A stretch of DNA of 64,000 nt from Streptomyces uncialis (GCF_036250755.1 NZ_CP109583.1:8426001-8490000); one strand, 5' to 3'; positions 51,900 to 61,377 are shown, counted from the stretch's first letter. Notes: generated by a model from the letters alone, not told the origin. Translations and numbers: made by a program.

Positions 51900-52711
51900 G
51901 CACCGGCCCCGAGACCGTCGTCGAGGTCACCGGTCTGCGCAAGGTCTACCCGACCGGCGGGCCCCGGCTCCCCGGCCGCCCCCGGGAGGGCTTCGTCGCC
52001 CTCGCCGGAGCCGACTTCCACCTCGCCGCGGGGGAGTGCCTCGCCGTCGTCGGCGAGTCCGGATCGGGCAAGAGCACCGCCGCCCGGATACTCGCCGGCC
52101 TCGAACACCCCACCGCCGGAACCGTCTCCGTCCTCGGCACCGACCGCAGCCGCCCCGCCCGGGGCTCCGCCGAACGCCACCGGCGCGGCGCCCAGCTCCA
52201 GATGGTGTTCCAGGACCCCTACACCTCCCTCGACCCCCGCCAGAGCGCCCGCGCCGCCATCGCGGAGACCCTGCGGCTGCACACCTCCCTCGACCGCGCC
52301 GGACGCGCCGACCGCGCCACCAGGATCGCCGCGTCCGTGGGCCTGGACGCACGACAGGCCGACGCGCTGCCCGCCGCGCTCTCCGGCGGCCAGCGCCAAC
52401 GCGTCGCCCTCGCCCGCGCCCTGGCCGCCGACCCCCGGGTGATCGTGCTGGACGAGGCCGTCTCCGCGCTCGACGTGTCCATCCAGGCCCAGATCCTCAA
52501 CCTGCTCGCCGACATCCGCGACGCCACCGGCGTGGCCTACCTCTTCATCACCCACGACCTGGCCGTCGTCCGGCACATCGCCGACCGTGTCCTGGTCCTC
52601 CAGCGCGGCCACATCGTCGAACAGGGCCCCACCGCACAGGTGCTGGACGATCCCCGCCACCCCTGCACCCGGCTGCTGCGCGACAGCGTCCCCGGCCGGC
52701 GCGCCCCATGA
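51896..52711 (+). CDS. Dpp-type ABC ATPase, second subunit (DppF-like)
   Basis: A 271-residue ATPase with Walker A GESGSGKST, signature LSGGQRQRV and Walker B VIVLDEAVSALD (Ala-Val in place of the usual Pro-Thr), then ITHDLAVVRHIADRV. It is somewhat shorter than typical DppF because the C-terminal Cys-rich oligopeptide domain is missing; sequence ends soon after HPCTRLLRDSVPG. Starts by ATGA overlap with DppD and leaves a 73-base gap before the AMP ligase. Confidence 0.9.
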   Translation: MSTGPETVVEVTGLRKVYPTGGPRLPGRPREGFVALAGADFHLAAGECLAVVGESGSGKSTAARILAGLEHPTAGTVSVLGTDRSRPARGSAERHRRGAQLQMVFQDPYTSLDPRQSARAAIAETLRLHTSLDRAGRADRATRIAASVGLDARQADALPAALSGGQRQRVALARALAADPRVIVLDEAVSALDVSIQAQILNLLADIRDATGVAYLFITHDLAVVRHIADRVLVLQRGHIVEQGPTAQVLDDPRHPCTRLLRDSVPGRRAP

Positions 52712-52784
52712 CCCGGGCCCAACCGCCCACCACCGCACCGCACCCCCGGCCCAGCGCGCGCCGGACCCCCCGACGGAGGCTCGG

Positions 52785-54332
52785 ATGAACGGACCCGGAG
52801 ACATCTTGCGGCACACCGCCGCCCGCCACGGCGACCGCACCGCCCTGATCACGGCGGACCGCACCCTCACCTACACCGAACTCGACACCGCCTGCGACCG
52901 GGTGGCCGCCGCACTCACCGCCCACGGGGTCCGGCCCGGCCGGACCGTGTCGCTCTACGCCCAGAACCGCTGGGAGTGGATCGCCGCCTACCACGGCGCG
53001 CTGCGCGCGGGCGCGGTCGTCAACCCCGTCAACGTCATGCTCACCCCCGCCGAACTGGCCCATGTGCTCGACGACTGCGGTGCGACCGCCGTGTTCACCG
53101 CCGCCGAACAGGCCCCCGCCGTCCTCGGCGCGGGCGGCGACCCGACCGGGCCCCGCCTGGTCGTGACGTTCGGCGGTCCGGCCGAGGACACGGTCGCCTT
53201 CGACGCCCTCCTCGCCACCGACGGCCCCGCCCCGCACCGGACGGCCGAACCCGACGCCCCCTGCACCATCGGCTACACCTCCGGCACCACCGGGCACCCC
53301 AAAGGCGCCGTGCAGAGCCATCGCGCCGTCCTGCTCAACTGCGCGCTCACCGCGACGATGCACGGCCGCACCGAGCACGACGTCGTCGTCACCGCGTTGC
53401 CCGCCCCGCATGTCTACGGCAACGTCGTCATCAACGGGACGTTCCTGGTCGGCGGGACCGTCGTCCTGATGGAACGCTTCGACGCCGCCGAGGCGCTGCG
53501 GCTGATCGGCGAGCACCGCGCCACCCTGTTCGAAGGCGTCCCGGCGATGTACGCGATGATGCTCGCCGCCCCGTCGCTCGACGGCGCCGACCTGTCGTCC
53601 CTCACCCGCTGCACGGTCGGCGGCCAGACCATGCCCACCGCGACCATCCGCCGCTGGGAGCGGCGCAGCGGCGCCCCCCTCATCGAGCTCTGGGGGATGA
53701 CGGAGATCAGCGGTCTGGGCATCACCCACGCCGTGCACGCGCCCCCGCTGCCCGGCTCCATCGGGGTCTCCCTGCCCGGTGTCGAGACCCGGGTGGCCGA
53801 CCTGGCGGACACCACCCGCGACGCCCCGCCCGGCGAACCCGGCGAACTGATGGTCCGCGGCCCGCTCGTCATGCTCGGCTACCACGGCGACCCCGGGGCC
53901 ACCGCCGAGGCGATCGACACCGACGGCTGGCTGCGCACCGGCGACATCGCGACCATGGACGCCACCGGCCATGTCTTCATCGTCGACCGGCGGAAGGACA
54001 TGGTCATCACCGGCGGCTACAACGTCTATCCGGCGGAGATCGAACGCGTCCTCGCCGAGCACCCGGCCGTCGCGCTGGTCGGCGTCGGCCCCGTACCGGA
54101 CCCGGTGAAGGGCGAACTCGCCTGCGCGTACGTCGTCCTGGCGCCCGGTGCCACCGCCACCGCCGGCGAACTGTCCGCCTTCGCCGCACCCCGGCTCGCC
54201 GCCTACAAACGGCCCCGGCTGATCCGCTTCGTCCCCGATCTGCCGAAGACCTCCTCGGGGAAGATCATGCGCCGCGAGCTGCTGAACGCCTTCACCGCCC
54301 ACCCCACACCTCGACCCACCCGGACACCTTGA
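52785..54332 (+). CDS. Acyl-CoA synthetase / AMP-dependent ligase of the catabolic operon
   Basis: A 515-residue ANL-family ligase. Motifs are IGYTSGTTGHPKGAV (ATP loop), WGMTEISG, WLRTGDIATMD, RRKDMVITGGYNVYPAEIE and the catalytic Lys in KTSSGKIMRR. Expected to activate a carboxylic acid, possibly a fatty or aromatic acid released by the hydrolases upstream, as its CoA thioester. GACGGAGGCTCGG lies before the ATG at 52785. It ends the plus-strand operon, followed by about 320 bases of low-complexity and tandem-repeat DNA without a supported gene. Confidence 0.87.
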   Translation: MNGPGDILRHTAARHGDRTALITADRTLTYTELDTACDRVAAALTAHGVRPGRTVSLYAQNRWEWIAAYHGALRAGAVVNPVNVMLTPAELAHVLDDCGATAVFTAAEQAPAVLGAGGDPTGPRLVVTFGGPAEDTVAFDALLATDGPAPHRTAEPDAPCTIGYTSGTTGHPKGAVQSHRAVLLNCALTATMHGRTEHDVVVTALPAPHVYGNVVINGTFLVGGTVVLMERFDAAEALRLIGEHRATLFEGVPAMYAMMLAAPSLDGADLSSLTRCTVGGQTMPTATIRRWERRSGAPLIELWGMTEISGLGITHAVHAPPLPGSIGVSLPGVETRVADLADTTRDAPPGEPGELMVRGPLVMLGYHGDPGATAEAIDTDGWLRTGDIATMDATGHVFIVDRRKDMVITGGYNVYPAEIERVLAEHPAVALVGVGPVPDPVKGELACAYVVLAPGATATAGELSAFAAPRLAAYKRPRLIRFVPDLPKTSSGKIMRRELLNAFTAHPTPRPTRTP

Positions 54333-54520
54333 CTCGCCCGTCCGCTTGCCCGTTCGCCCGGTCCTCGCTACCCGCCTTCGCCGTCCGGCCCTGCCTGCCT
54401 GCCTGCCTGCGTCGCCCGCCCCCGCCCTCGCCCCTGCTCCCGCCCCCGCCCTCCGGTCCGGACCGCCGCAGGGCCAAGACGCCGTGCGTCGGGGCGAGTC
54501 GGGTACGGGCACACGGCAAC

Positions 54521-54598
54521 GGTACGAGTACCGGACGCACGGCAACGGCTACGAGTACCGGACGCACGGCATCCGTATGAGTACCGGACGCGCGGCGT
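54521..54598. repeat. 26-base tandem repeat, three copies
   Basis: Three 26-base units with the core GAGTACCGGACGCACGGC start at 54521, 54547 and 54573; the third has several changes. They lie in the gap 54333-54649 after the AMP ligase, where I see no gene. Confidence 0.85.
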
Positions 54599-54649
54599 CT
54601 GGGTAGCGGTGCTCAGGCGGCGCCGGGGCCGGGGCGGTTGGCTGGACTC

Positions 54650-55090
54650 ATGCCCGCACACCCCCCGCACCCGCACCCCCACCCCGAGCCCGTCCGTACC
54701 GCCCCGGTCCGCCCGGCCGCCGCTCGTCCCGCCCACGTCAGGGCTCCGCGGGCCGTCGCGCCCCGCGACCGGTTCGCGTGGATCGCCCCGCTGACCGGAA
54801 CCCTCGCGGCCCTCCCCTCCGCACTCCTCCTCGCCACCACGGTCCTCTTCTCCCCGATGGCCTGCGGCTCCTGCGACGCGGCGGACGCGGCACGGTTCGA
54901 CGACAGCTTCGCCCCCGCCCTGTTCGTCGCGATGGGGATCCTGGCCCTCGCGGGCGGCCTGCTGGTCACGTCCTGGGCCCTGCCGTGGCGGACCTCCGCA
55001 CGCACACGCCGGGCGCTGATGGCGGCGCCCGCGCCGTTCCTCGCCCTGGCCGCGTACCTGGTCTTCCTCGAACTGGTGGCCTGGCCGTAG
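54650..55090 (+). CDS. Small membrane protein of unknown function
   Basis: A 146-residue protein I do not recognise. A His/Pro/Ala-rich N-terminus of about 45 residues leads to three hydrophobic segments (WIAPLTGTLAALPSALLLAT, PALFVAMGILALAGGLLVTS and APAPFLALAAYLVFLELVAW). A loop with ACGSCD lies between the first two and could form a disulfide outside the cell. The ATG at 54650 has no clear ribosome site. It is convergent with the response regulator gene, with 16 bases between stops. Confidence 0.55.
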   Translation: MPAHPPHPHPHPEPVRTAPVRPAAARPAHVRAPRAVAPRDRFAWIAPLTGTLAALPSALLLATTVLFSPMACGSCDAADAARFDDSFAPALFVAMGILALAGGLLVTSWALPWRTSARTRRALMAAPAPFLALAAYLVFLELVAWP

Positions 55091-55106
55091 GGTCCGCCGT
55101 CCGGTC

Positions 55107-56195
55107 TCACGGGCGGCGCTCCAGGAAGATGCTGGTGAACACCGCCACCTTCGCCCGCAGCACCCAGGGATCGAACGGCTTGGCGATGTAGTCGACCGCT
55201 CCGGCCGCGTAGCCGCGCGCGGTGTGCTCCGGGTCCGCGCCCATCGCGGTCAGGAACACGATCGGCACATCCCTGGTGCGACGTCTGCGCTTGATGTGCG
55301 CGGCGGTCTCGTAGCCGTCCATCTCCGGCATCTGGACATCGAGCAGGATGACCGCGAAGTCGTCGTGGTGCAGCAGCGCCTTGAGCGCCTCCCGGCCCGA
55401 GGAGACCGCCACCAGCTCCTGGTCGAGGGTGGCGAGCACCGCGCTCATGGCGAGCAGATTGTGCGGCTGGTCGTCCACCGCCAGGATCTTCGGCATGCCC
55501 CGCGCGGCCGGGGCCGCGCCCGGCAGCGGCACCGAGGACCGCTGGGCCCGGTCGATGGCCTCCAACTGCCGCTCCAGCAGCTCGCACCGGTCCTCGGCCT
55601 CCCCGCGCTGCTTCTGCGCCGCGATCAGTTCGGACCCCAGCCGGGCCACCTCGTCCCGCAGGGTGTCCCGTTCGCGCAGCAGCTCCGACACATCGGGGTG
55701 GGCGGACGCCAGCCGGTCCGCCCGCTCCCGTTCGGCGCTCCACTCCGCCTCCAGCTGGCTCAGCCGCACCTCCAGATCCGCGATCCGGTGCTGACGGTCC
55801 AGCAGCGCGTCCCCGAGGACGTCGCCCCGGACACTGGAGCGGCGCGAGACCCGGTCGGCGTCCGCGAGCTGCTGCTCCAGCACCTCCATCGCGTGCCGGG
55901 GCGACGCGCCCGTGGCGACCGCCGCGCGGTGCAGTCCCCGGACATGCTCGATGGCCTCCGGGGTAGCGGGCCGCCCCCGGTGCTCGGCGAGGTCGGTGAA
56001 CAGATCCGTCACCACCTCCCAGGGCGGCACCCGGGCCCCGCTCAGATAGCGCGAGAAAGTCCCCGGGTCACGGGTCCGGCGCGCCGCGTACCGCCGCACC
56101 GACACCTCCAGCCCGTCGAACAGCTCCCGCAACGCCTGGGCCAGCGCCCGGGACTCCGGTGTCAGCCCCTCCCCGAGGGGCCGCAGTTCACCCAT
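55107..56195 (-). CDS. HTH - coiled coil - receiver domain response regulator
   Basis: A 362-residue regulator with an inverted domain order. Residues about 10-80 form an XRE-like HTH (VRRYAARRTRDPGTFSRYLSG, VPPWEVVTDLF). Residues about 115-225 form a long heptad-like coiled coil (LRERDTLRDEVARLGSELIAAQ). Residues about 235-355 are a receiver domain with VDDQPHNLLAM, the phosphorylated Asp in LLDVQMPEMDGYE and Lys in YIAKPFDPW. Usual response regulators have the receiver first and a DNA-binding output last. No histidine kinase is adjacent, so the phosphodonor is unknown. The ATG at 56195 has a weak upstream site. Confidence 0.82.
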   Translation of the reverse strand: MGELRPLGEGLTPESRALAQALRELFDGLEVSVRRYAARRTRDPGTFSRYLSGARVPPWEVVTDLFTDLAEHRGRPATPEAIEHVRGLHRAAVATGASPRHAMEVLEQQLADADRVSRRSSVRGDVLGDALLDRQHRIADLEVRLSQLEAEWSAERERADRLASAHPDVSELLRERDTLRDEVARLGSELIAAQKQRGEAEDRCELLERQLEAIDRAQRSSVPLPGAAPAARGMPKILAVDDQPHNLLAMSAVLATLDQELVAVSSGREALKALLHHDDFAVILLDVQMPEMDGYETAAHIKRRRRTRDVPIVFLTAMGADPEHTARGYAAGAVDYIAKPFDPWVLRAKVAVFTSIFLERRP

Positions 56196-56498
56196 GGCCG
56201 TCCTCCGTCCCGGCCGGAGCCGTCAGCGGGAACGCCGGGGCCGCCCGGGGCGGCACGCGTGAGGGGTCCATCGCATCCCTGTTCCGTCGGGGCCGCGTGC
56301 CGGACGTCCGCCGGAGCGCGGCCCATGACTCACCCCGGCGGCGGCCGGAGGGAGAGCCACAGCATGGAACGCCCGCGGACCGTTGCGCGGCCTCATCGCC
56401 ACATCGGCAACGTTGGAGCGAACTTGGCATCACCCCCGGCCGCGCATGGCGGCCGATGTGCCGGAGCGCGACGACCTGCGCGCGCCGGGGAACCGGCC

Positions 56499-57086
56499 CT
56501 AGGGACGGGGGGAGGCGATCCCGTACTCGCGGGCGGGCCCGTCGGAGTACCGAAGTACCTCGGCGGGGCCCAGCCCCGCCACATATGCGGGGACCCCCGC
56601 CCCGGCCATCTCCGCACCGCTCCGCTCCCACGCCAGCATCCGATGCAGCCCGTCCAGATGGATGAGCCCTTCCCGGGCCGTCATCTCGTCGTAGTCGGCG
56701 CCGGGCACCGTCCGGGTGCTGAGGAACACCGGCTGCCGGGGCGAGCCCGACTGGTACTCCAGCTTCCGCGCGCACGCCGGATTGGTCCGCGCGTACGAGG
56801 AGTCCAGCGCGCGCAGCCGGTCGGCGGTCCCGGCCACGGTCAGTCCGGTCGGCGGGATCAGCTCCACCTCGCCGTACTCACCCACGTGCCAGGGCAGGAC
56901 CACCGACAACAGCTCGGCGCGGTCCAGCAGCACCTTGTGCCACAGCCCGCCGAGAAGCCGCTCGGCGCCGCGGAGATTGACCTCGGCGTCGTCGTTGTAG
57001 TTGTCCGCGTATGTGTCGTCGAAGGGATGCTCCTGCGCGAAGTGCCGCATCACCACGTCGAACGTGACGGTTTCCAGGATCCTCAT
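56499..57086 (-). CDS. Uncharacterised protein, resembles DUF6309
   Basis: A 195-residue soluble protein that I can place only tentatively in an actinomycete family of unknown function (DUF6309, from recollection). The N-terminal MRILETVTFDVVMRHFAQEH and HPFDDTYADNYNDDAEVNLRG are distinctive, as is EGLIHLDGLHRMLAWE near the C-terminus. There is no signal peptide or membrane segment. GAAGGGCAGCG precedes the ATG. The 303-base gap downstream to the response regulator gene carries no gene I can support. Confidence 0.6.
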   Translation of the reverse strand: MRILETVTFDVVMRHFAQEHPFDDTYADNYNDDAEVNLRGAERLLGGLWHKVLLDRAELLSVVLPWHVGEYGEVELIPPTGLTVAGTADRLRALDSSYARTNPACARKLEYQSGSPRQPVFLSTRTVPGADYDEMTAREGLIHLDGLHRMLAWERSGAEMAGAGVPAYVAGLGPAEVLRYSDGPAREYGIASPRP

Positions 57087-57232
57087 CGCTGCCCTTCACC
57101 CTTGCCTCCCGCGGGGAGCGCCACCGCGCGCACGGGACGACCGCCTTCGGCCCAGTGTGCCAAATGATGGGTGATGCACGGGAGTTCGGTCCGGCCCTGA
57201 AGGCCGGCCGCGAGGGTGCTCCCATCGCCTCG

Positions 57233-57940
57233 TCAGCGCTTCCCGGGCAGGGTGTCGTGGACGACGAACCAGATGGCGCGCGCGGTCACCGTTCCCGTGT
57301 TCCCGAAGACATGCGGGGTGCGCGAGTCGAACGAGATCGAGTCACCCACTCCCAGTACGCACTCCTCGTCGCCGACCTGGACGGTCAGCTCGCCCTCGGT
57401 CACCACTCCGTACTCGAAGCCCTCATGACCCGCGCCGTGACCGTCCTCGTCCGAGGAGCCCCCCGGCTCGTAGACGATCTCCAGGAAGTCGACCTGGGCG
57501 TCCGACACCGTCGTCAGCCGTTCCCAGCGGACACCGTTGCCGAAGTCGAGGGCGCGGCGGCCGTCGGCCCGCTGGATCTGCGCCGGGTAGGACGGCGGCA
57601 GTCTGCGCAGCGACCGCAAGCCGTCGGAGGCCGGGATGTCCGGCGTACCGGAGCGCCGCCCGGTGGCGCCGGGGCCGCCCCCGCCCGCCGGGTCCGCCGC
57701 CGCCCCCGGCCGGAGCAGGAAGTCGGTGGACACCTCCAGTGCGCCCGCCAGGCTGTAGAGGACTCCCACCGAGGGCGCCGATCTGCCGAGCTCGATCTGG
57801 GAGAGCAGACTCGCCGAACAGCCGATCCGGCGCGCGAGCCCGCGCACCGACTCGCCCCGCGCCTGACGCGCGGACCTCAGCCGCCCGCCCAGGGCTGCGG
57901 TACGGGGGTCCGGGGCCTGTGCGGGGGTCGTTTGCGTCAC
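57233..57940 (-). CDS. XRE-cupin transcriptional regulator
   Basis: A 235-residue regulator with an N-terminal HTH (LGGRLRSARQARGESVRGLA, IGCSASLLSQIELGRSAPSV) and a C-terminal cupin sensor domain (HEGFEYGVVTEGELTVQVGDE, FDSRTPHVFGNTG). A Pro/Gly-rich linker of about 30 residues separates them. Members often control catabolic or amine genes and bind a small effector in the cupin. The GTG at 57940 is used because the HTH follows shortly after. It is divergent from the amidohydrolase gene at 58370, its most likely target, across 429 bases that contain no other gene. Confidence 0.85.
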   Translation of the reverse strand: MTQTTPAQAPDPRTAALGGRLRSARQARGESVRGLARRIGCSASLLSQIELGRSAPSVGVLYSLAGALEVSTDFLLRPGAAADPAGGGGPGATGRRSGTPDIPASDGLRSLRRLPPSYPAQIQRADGRRALDFGNGVRWERLTTVSDAQVDFLEIVYEPGGSSDEDGHGAGHEGFEYGVVTEGELTVQVGDEECVLGVGDSISFDSRTPHVFGNTGTVTARAIWFVVHDTLPGKR

Positions 57941-58369
57941 GCGTGTCAGTCTAGACCGCACACCCGGATGTGCAGCCAGACTGTACGAAGGTGATCGCCC
58001 CGCCCGCCGCATCACCTGCGGAACGGTCCCGGGAGCGCGGCGACGCGCCTCCAGGACGCGCTACGGGCCTCCCCGCCCGAGGGGCCGCAGAAAGCCCCCA
58101 GTACTCCTCCCCGTACTCCTCTGAACTGCACACTTCATTACGTACGGTAATCCTCGCGAGGTCGCCCGTGGCGGTCGCCGCCCAACACCCGGCCCGCCCG
58201 CGCCCGTTGCCGGGAGCCGTGCGCGGCCCGTCGCGTCACCCCGCGCCACATGTCCAGTGAGGCTTGACAGTGCGCGCGGCGCGTTCCTACGCTCACCGGA
58301 CGACGAGAGGCGCCACCACACCCCCCGGCCTCCGTGCGGGCAGCCCAGCTCAATGCAGAGGAGAACGTG

Positions 58370-59737
58370 GTGAAGCGAACCCTCATCCAGAACGCCTCGA
58401 TCATCAGCGTCGACCCGGCCCTCGGGAACCTCGACGGTGCCGACCTCCTCATCGAGGGCACCAGGATCGCCGCGGTCGGACACGACCTGCCGTCCGACGG
58501 TGCGGAGATCGTCGACGGGCGCGGCACCATCGTGATGCCGGGCATGATCGACACCCACCGCCACCTCTGGCAGACCGTGCTGCGCAACATCGCCGCCGAC
58601 TGGACCCTCAGCCAGTACTTCGCCGGGGTACGCGTACAGCTCGGCGGACACTTCCGGCCCGAGGACGTCTACGCGGGGAACCTCGCCGGGGCCTACGAAG
58701 CACTCAACGGCGGTGTGACGACCGTCCTCGACTGGTCGCACAACATGAACACCCCCGAGCACGCGGACGCGGCGGTCGAGGCGCTCAAGGCGACCCACGG
58801 CAGATTCGTCATGTGCTACGGCAACAGCAACGACGAATGGCTCCCGGTCAGCGACCGCCCGACGAACGCCGCCGACGCCCGCCGGGTACGCGCCCAGCAC
58901 TTCTCCTCCGACGACCAGCTCGTCCGGATGGGCATGGCCCTGCGCGGCCCCCAGTACGCCACCAAGGACGTCACCCTCGACGACTGGGCACTCGCCAGGG
59001 AACTGGGCGTCCTGATCTCCGTCCATGTCGGTGACGGCGCCTGGGGACGCGACCGCCCGGTCGCCTGGCTCGCCGAGAACGGACTGCTCGGCCCCGACGT
59101 GGTGTGCGCGCACTGCAACTCGCTCGCGGACGACGAGTTCCGGATCATGGCCGACTCCGGCTGCTCGGCCGCGATGACCCCCGAGATCGAGATGCAGATG
59201 GGCCACGGCTGGCCCGCCACCCGGCGCCTGCTCGACGTGGGCATGGCCCCCAGCCTCGGCATCGACATCGCCACCTGCAACAGCGGCCATCTCTTCCAGG
59301 TGATGCGCACCGTGCTCCTCGTGGAACGCGCCTTCGCCCACGCGGACGCCGCGCGCCGAGGCGAGACCCTGGACGAGCAACTGCCGGTGAGCACCAAGGA
59401 CGCCATCGAGTTCGCCACCATCAACGGTGCCAAGGCGCTCCGGCTCGACCACCGCATCGGGTCCCTCACCCCCGGCAAGGACGCCGACGTGGTGCTGCTC
59501 CGGGCGGACGGTATCGAGATGGCGCCGATGAACAACGCCGCGGGCGCGGTCGTGCTCGCGGGCCATCCCGGACTGGTCGACTCCGTGTGGGTCGCCGGGC
59601 GCCGGGTGAAGTCCGGCGGGCGCCTCGTCGGCGTCGACGAGCGCAAGGTGGTCCAGCAGGTCGACCGCTCACGTGACTTCGTCCTCGCCCGGGCGGGCGT
59701 CGAACAGGGCGGACGCTTCCACCCGGCGGGCTACTGA
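58370..59737 (+). CDS. TrzA/AtzA-type amidohydrolase or deaminase
   Basis: A 455-residue metal-dependent hydrolase of the ATZ/TRZ (cytosine deaminase-like) group. The HxH metal motif is MPGMIDTHRHLWQTVL. Further ligand positions are HVGDG, CAHCNSL and the Asp in SLGIDIATCNSG. TINGAKALRLDHRIGSLTPGKDADVVLL is the family's C-terminal signature. The GTG at 58370 follows GAGGAGAACGTG; the GTG three bases earlier is also possible. Substrates in the family are amines, halides or guanidino groups on heterocycles or side chains; this one is unknown. Probably regulated by the divergent XRE-cupin protein. Confidence 0.87.
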   Translation: MKRTLIQNASIISVDPALGNLDGADLLIEGTRIAAVGHDLPSDGAEIVDGRGTIVMPGMIDTHRHLWQTVLRNIAADWTLSQYFAGVRVQLGGHFRPEDVYAGNLAGAYEALNGGVTTVLDWSHNMNTPEHADAAVEALKATHGRFVMCYGNSNDEWLPVSDRPTNAADARRVRAQHFSSDDQLVRMGMALRGPQYATKDVTLDDWALARELGVLISVHVGDGAWGRDRPVAWLAENGLLGPDVVCAHCNSLADDEFRIMADSGCSAAMTPEIEMQMGHGWPATRRLLDVGMAPSLGIDIATCNSGHLFQVMRTVLLVERAFAHADAARRGETLDEQLPVSTKDAIEFATINGAKALRLDHRIGSLTPGKDADVVLLRADGIEMAPMNNAAGAVVLAGHPGLVDSVWVAGRRVKSGGRLVGVDERKVVQQVDRSRDFVLARAGVEQGGRFHPAGY

Positions 59738-59787
59738 CGGCACGGGCGGCCGACGACCCGGCGACCTGAACCGGCGGCCGACGGCCT

Positions 59788-59821
59788 CTGCCACCGCCGA
59801 CGACCCCGGCGGCCGTGGCAG
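59788..59821. terminator. Possible bidirectional terminator hairpin
   Basis: CTGCCAC (59788-59794) pairs with GTGGCAG (59815-59821), with partial GCCG/CGGC pairing inside. It lies between the convergent amidohydrolase and MFS genes. Confidence 0.45.
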
Positions 59822-59862
59822 GACAACGCCCCGCCCGGCCGCGGACAGCCCGACGTGTGCGG

Positions 59863-61275
59863 TCAGCGGCGGGGGATGAACGCGGCACACAGTCCGGCCA
59901 GCAGCATGAGGCAGGCGGCGACGAGGTTGACGGCCGCCCCGGCCCCGGCCGTACCCGACGACGTGGCGGACGGTGCCATCGCGAGGTAGACACCGCCCAG
60001 CACCGCGACCCCGACGGCCTGCCCGAGCTGGGTCGCCGTCGCCGTCAGCCCGCTCGCGTCCGCCGCGTCCCGGGGCGCCACCCGCGACAGCGCCGCGTGC
60101 AGCGCGGGACCGTACGCCGCACCCATCCCCGCACCCGCGAGAGTCGCGGACAGCTGGTACAGCGGACCGGCCGGGCCGAGCCCGGACGCGACCAGAGCCA
60201 CACCGGCGTAGCCCGAGGCCGACACGGCCAGCGCCGCCGGGACCAGCCCGTGGTGGTACCGGGCAGGGACCCGCCGCCAGTTCAGCCCCACCAGCCCGAA
60301 TCCCAGGGCGGGCAGGACAAAGGCCAGACCCGCCGCCAGTGGGGACAGCCCGAGACCGCCCTGGAAGTACAGCGTCATGGCGAACAGGAACCCCGCGTAC
60401 CCGGCCATCATCAGGAAGACGGCCATGGTCGCGGGCACCGCCCCCGGCGCCCGCAGCACCGCGCGCGGCAGCAGCGGCACGGCCGCGGCGCGCTGGGTCA
60501 CGGCGAACACACCGAAGAACACCGCACTGCCCGCCAGCATCAACAGGCATTCCACCGGCCACCCCCACTCGTGCCCCACCGTCAACGGCACGACCAGCAG
60601 CAGTACGGCGGACGACAGTGTCAGCAGCCCCGGGAGATCGAGTCCCCGCGCGCCCCGGGCACGGTCGGCGGGCAGCCGGTCCACGGGCAGCAGACGTGCC
60701 GCGGCCACCAGCAGTACGAGCCCGATGGGCACGTTCACCAGGAAGACCGGACGCCAGCCGGAGCCCGCGATGTCCGCGCCGGTCAGGACCCCGCCGAGCA
60801 CCTGCCCGGTGACGGCCCCGCCCGCCAGCACGGTCGTGTACGCGCTGACGGCCCGCGCCCGGGCCGCGCCCGTGAAGGCCAGCTGGATGAGACTGAGCAC
60901 CTGGGGCACCATCAGCGCGGCCCCGGCACCCTGGAACAGCCTGAAGGCGACGAGCCGTTCGGTCGTCCCGGCGAGACCGCATGCCAGGGACGCCACCGTG
61001 AACAGGGCGAGCCCGATGAGGAACAGCCGCCGGTGACCGAACATCCGGCCCAGCCGCGCGCCGGTGACCAGGAGCACCGCGTACACGACCGTGTACCCGG
61101 CCACGACGAACTGGAGGGCCGCCCCGGAGGCGCCCAGATCCGCGCGGACGGACGGCGCCGCCACCGTCACGATGGTGGCGTCGAGGATCGCCATGAACTG
61201 CCCGGCCAGCACGACGAGGAGCAGCGGCCGCGTCCCGCCCCGGAGGGACGTGGCCGGTGAACTGGGTGTGGTCAT
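59863..61275 (-). CDS. DHA2-type MFS exporter
   Basis: A 470-residue multidrug-type transporter. QFMAILDATIVTVAAPSVRADLG opens TM1, GARLGRMFGHRRLFLIG is motif A, and FRLFQGAGAALMVPQVLSLIQ is the TM4 motif. About 14 hydrophobic segments follow. The ATG at 61275 begins the conserved sequence; its ribosome site is weak. It is divergent from the MmyB-like regulator at 61378 with 102 bases between starts, an arrangement typical for a regulator and its exporter gene. Confidence 0.9.
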   Translation of the reverse strand: MTTPSSPATSLRGGTRPLLLVVLAGQFMAILDATIVTVAAPSVRADLGASGAALQFVVAGYTVVYAVLLVTGARLGRMFGHRRLFLIGLALFTVASLACGLAGTTERLVAFRLFQGAGAALMVPQVLSLIQLAFTGAARARAVSAYTTVLAGGAVTGQVLGGVLTGADIAGSGWRPVFLVNVPIGLVLLVAAARLLPVDRLPADRARGARGLDLPGLLTLSSAVLLLVVPLTVGHEWGWPVECLLMLAGSAVFFGVFAVTQRAAAVPLLPRAVLRAPGAVPATMAVFLMMAGYAGFLFAMTLYFQGGLGLSPLAAGLAFVLPALGFGLVGLNWRRVPARYHHGLVPAALAVSASGYAGVALVASGLGPAGPLYQLSATLAGAGMGAAYGPALHAALSRVAPRDAADASGLTATATQLGQAVGVAVLGGVYLAMAPSATSSGTAGAGAAVNLVAACLMLLAGLCAAFIPRR

Positions 61276-61324
61276 GCCGAGCAGCGTGCGGCGCGGAGGG
61301 GAACGGTGGCAGAAGCCCGGTGAT

Positions 61325-61349
61325 CCTGGTACCGACAGCACCTGGTACC
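61325..61349. promoter_or_regulatory. Direct-repeat operator candidate
   Basis: CCTGGTACC occurs at 61325-61333 and again at 61341-61349, 16 bases apart, in the 102-base gap between the divergent MFS and MmyB-like genes. Each copy contains the palindrome GGTACC. It is the best candidate binding site for the regulator encoded at 61378. Confidence 0.5.
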
Positions 61350-61377
61350 CGTACCGGCCCTCGGTCAGGATGGCCGG

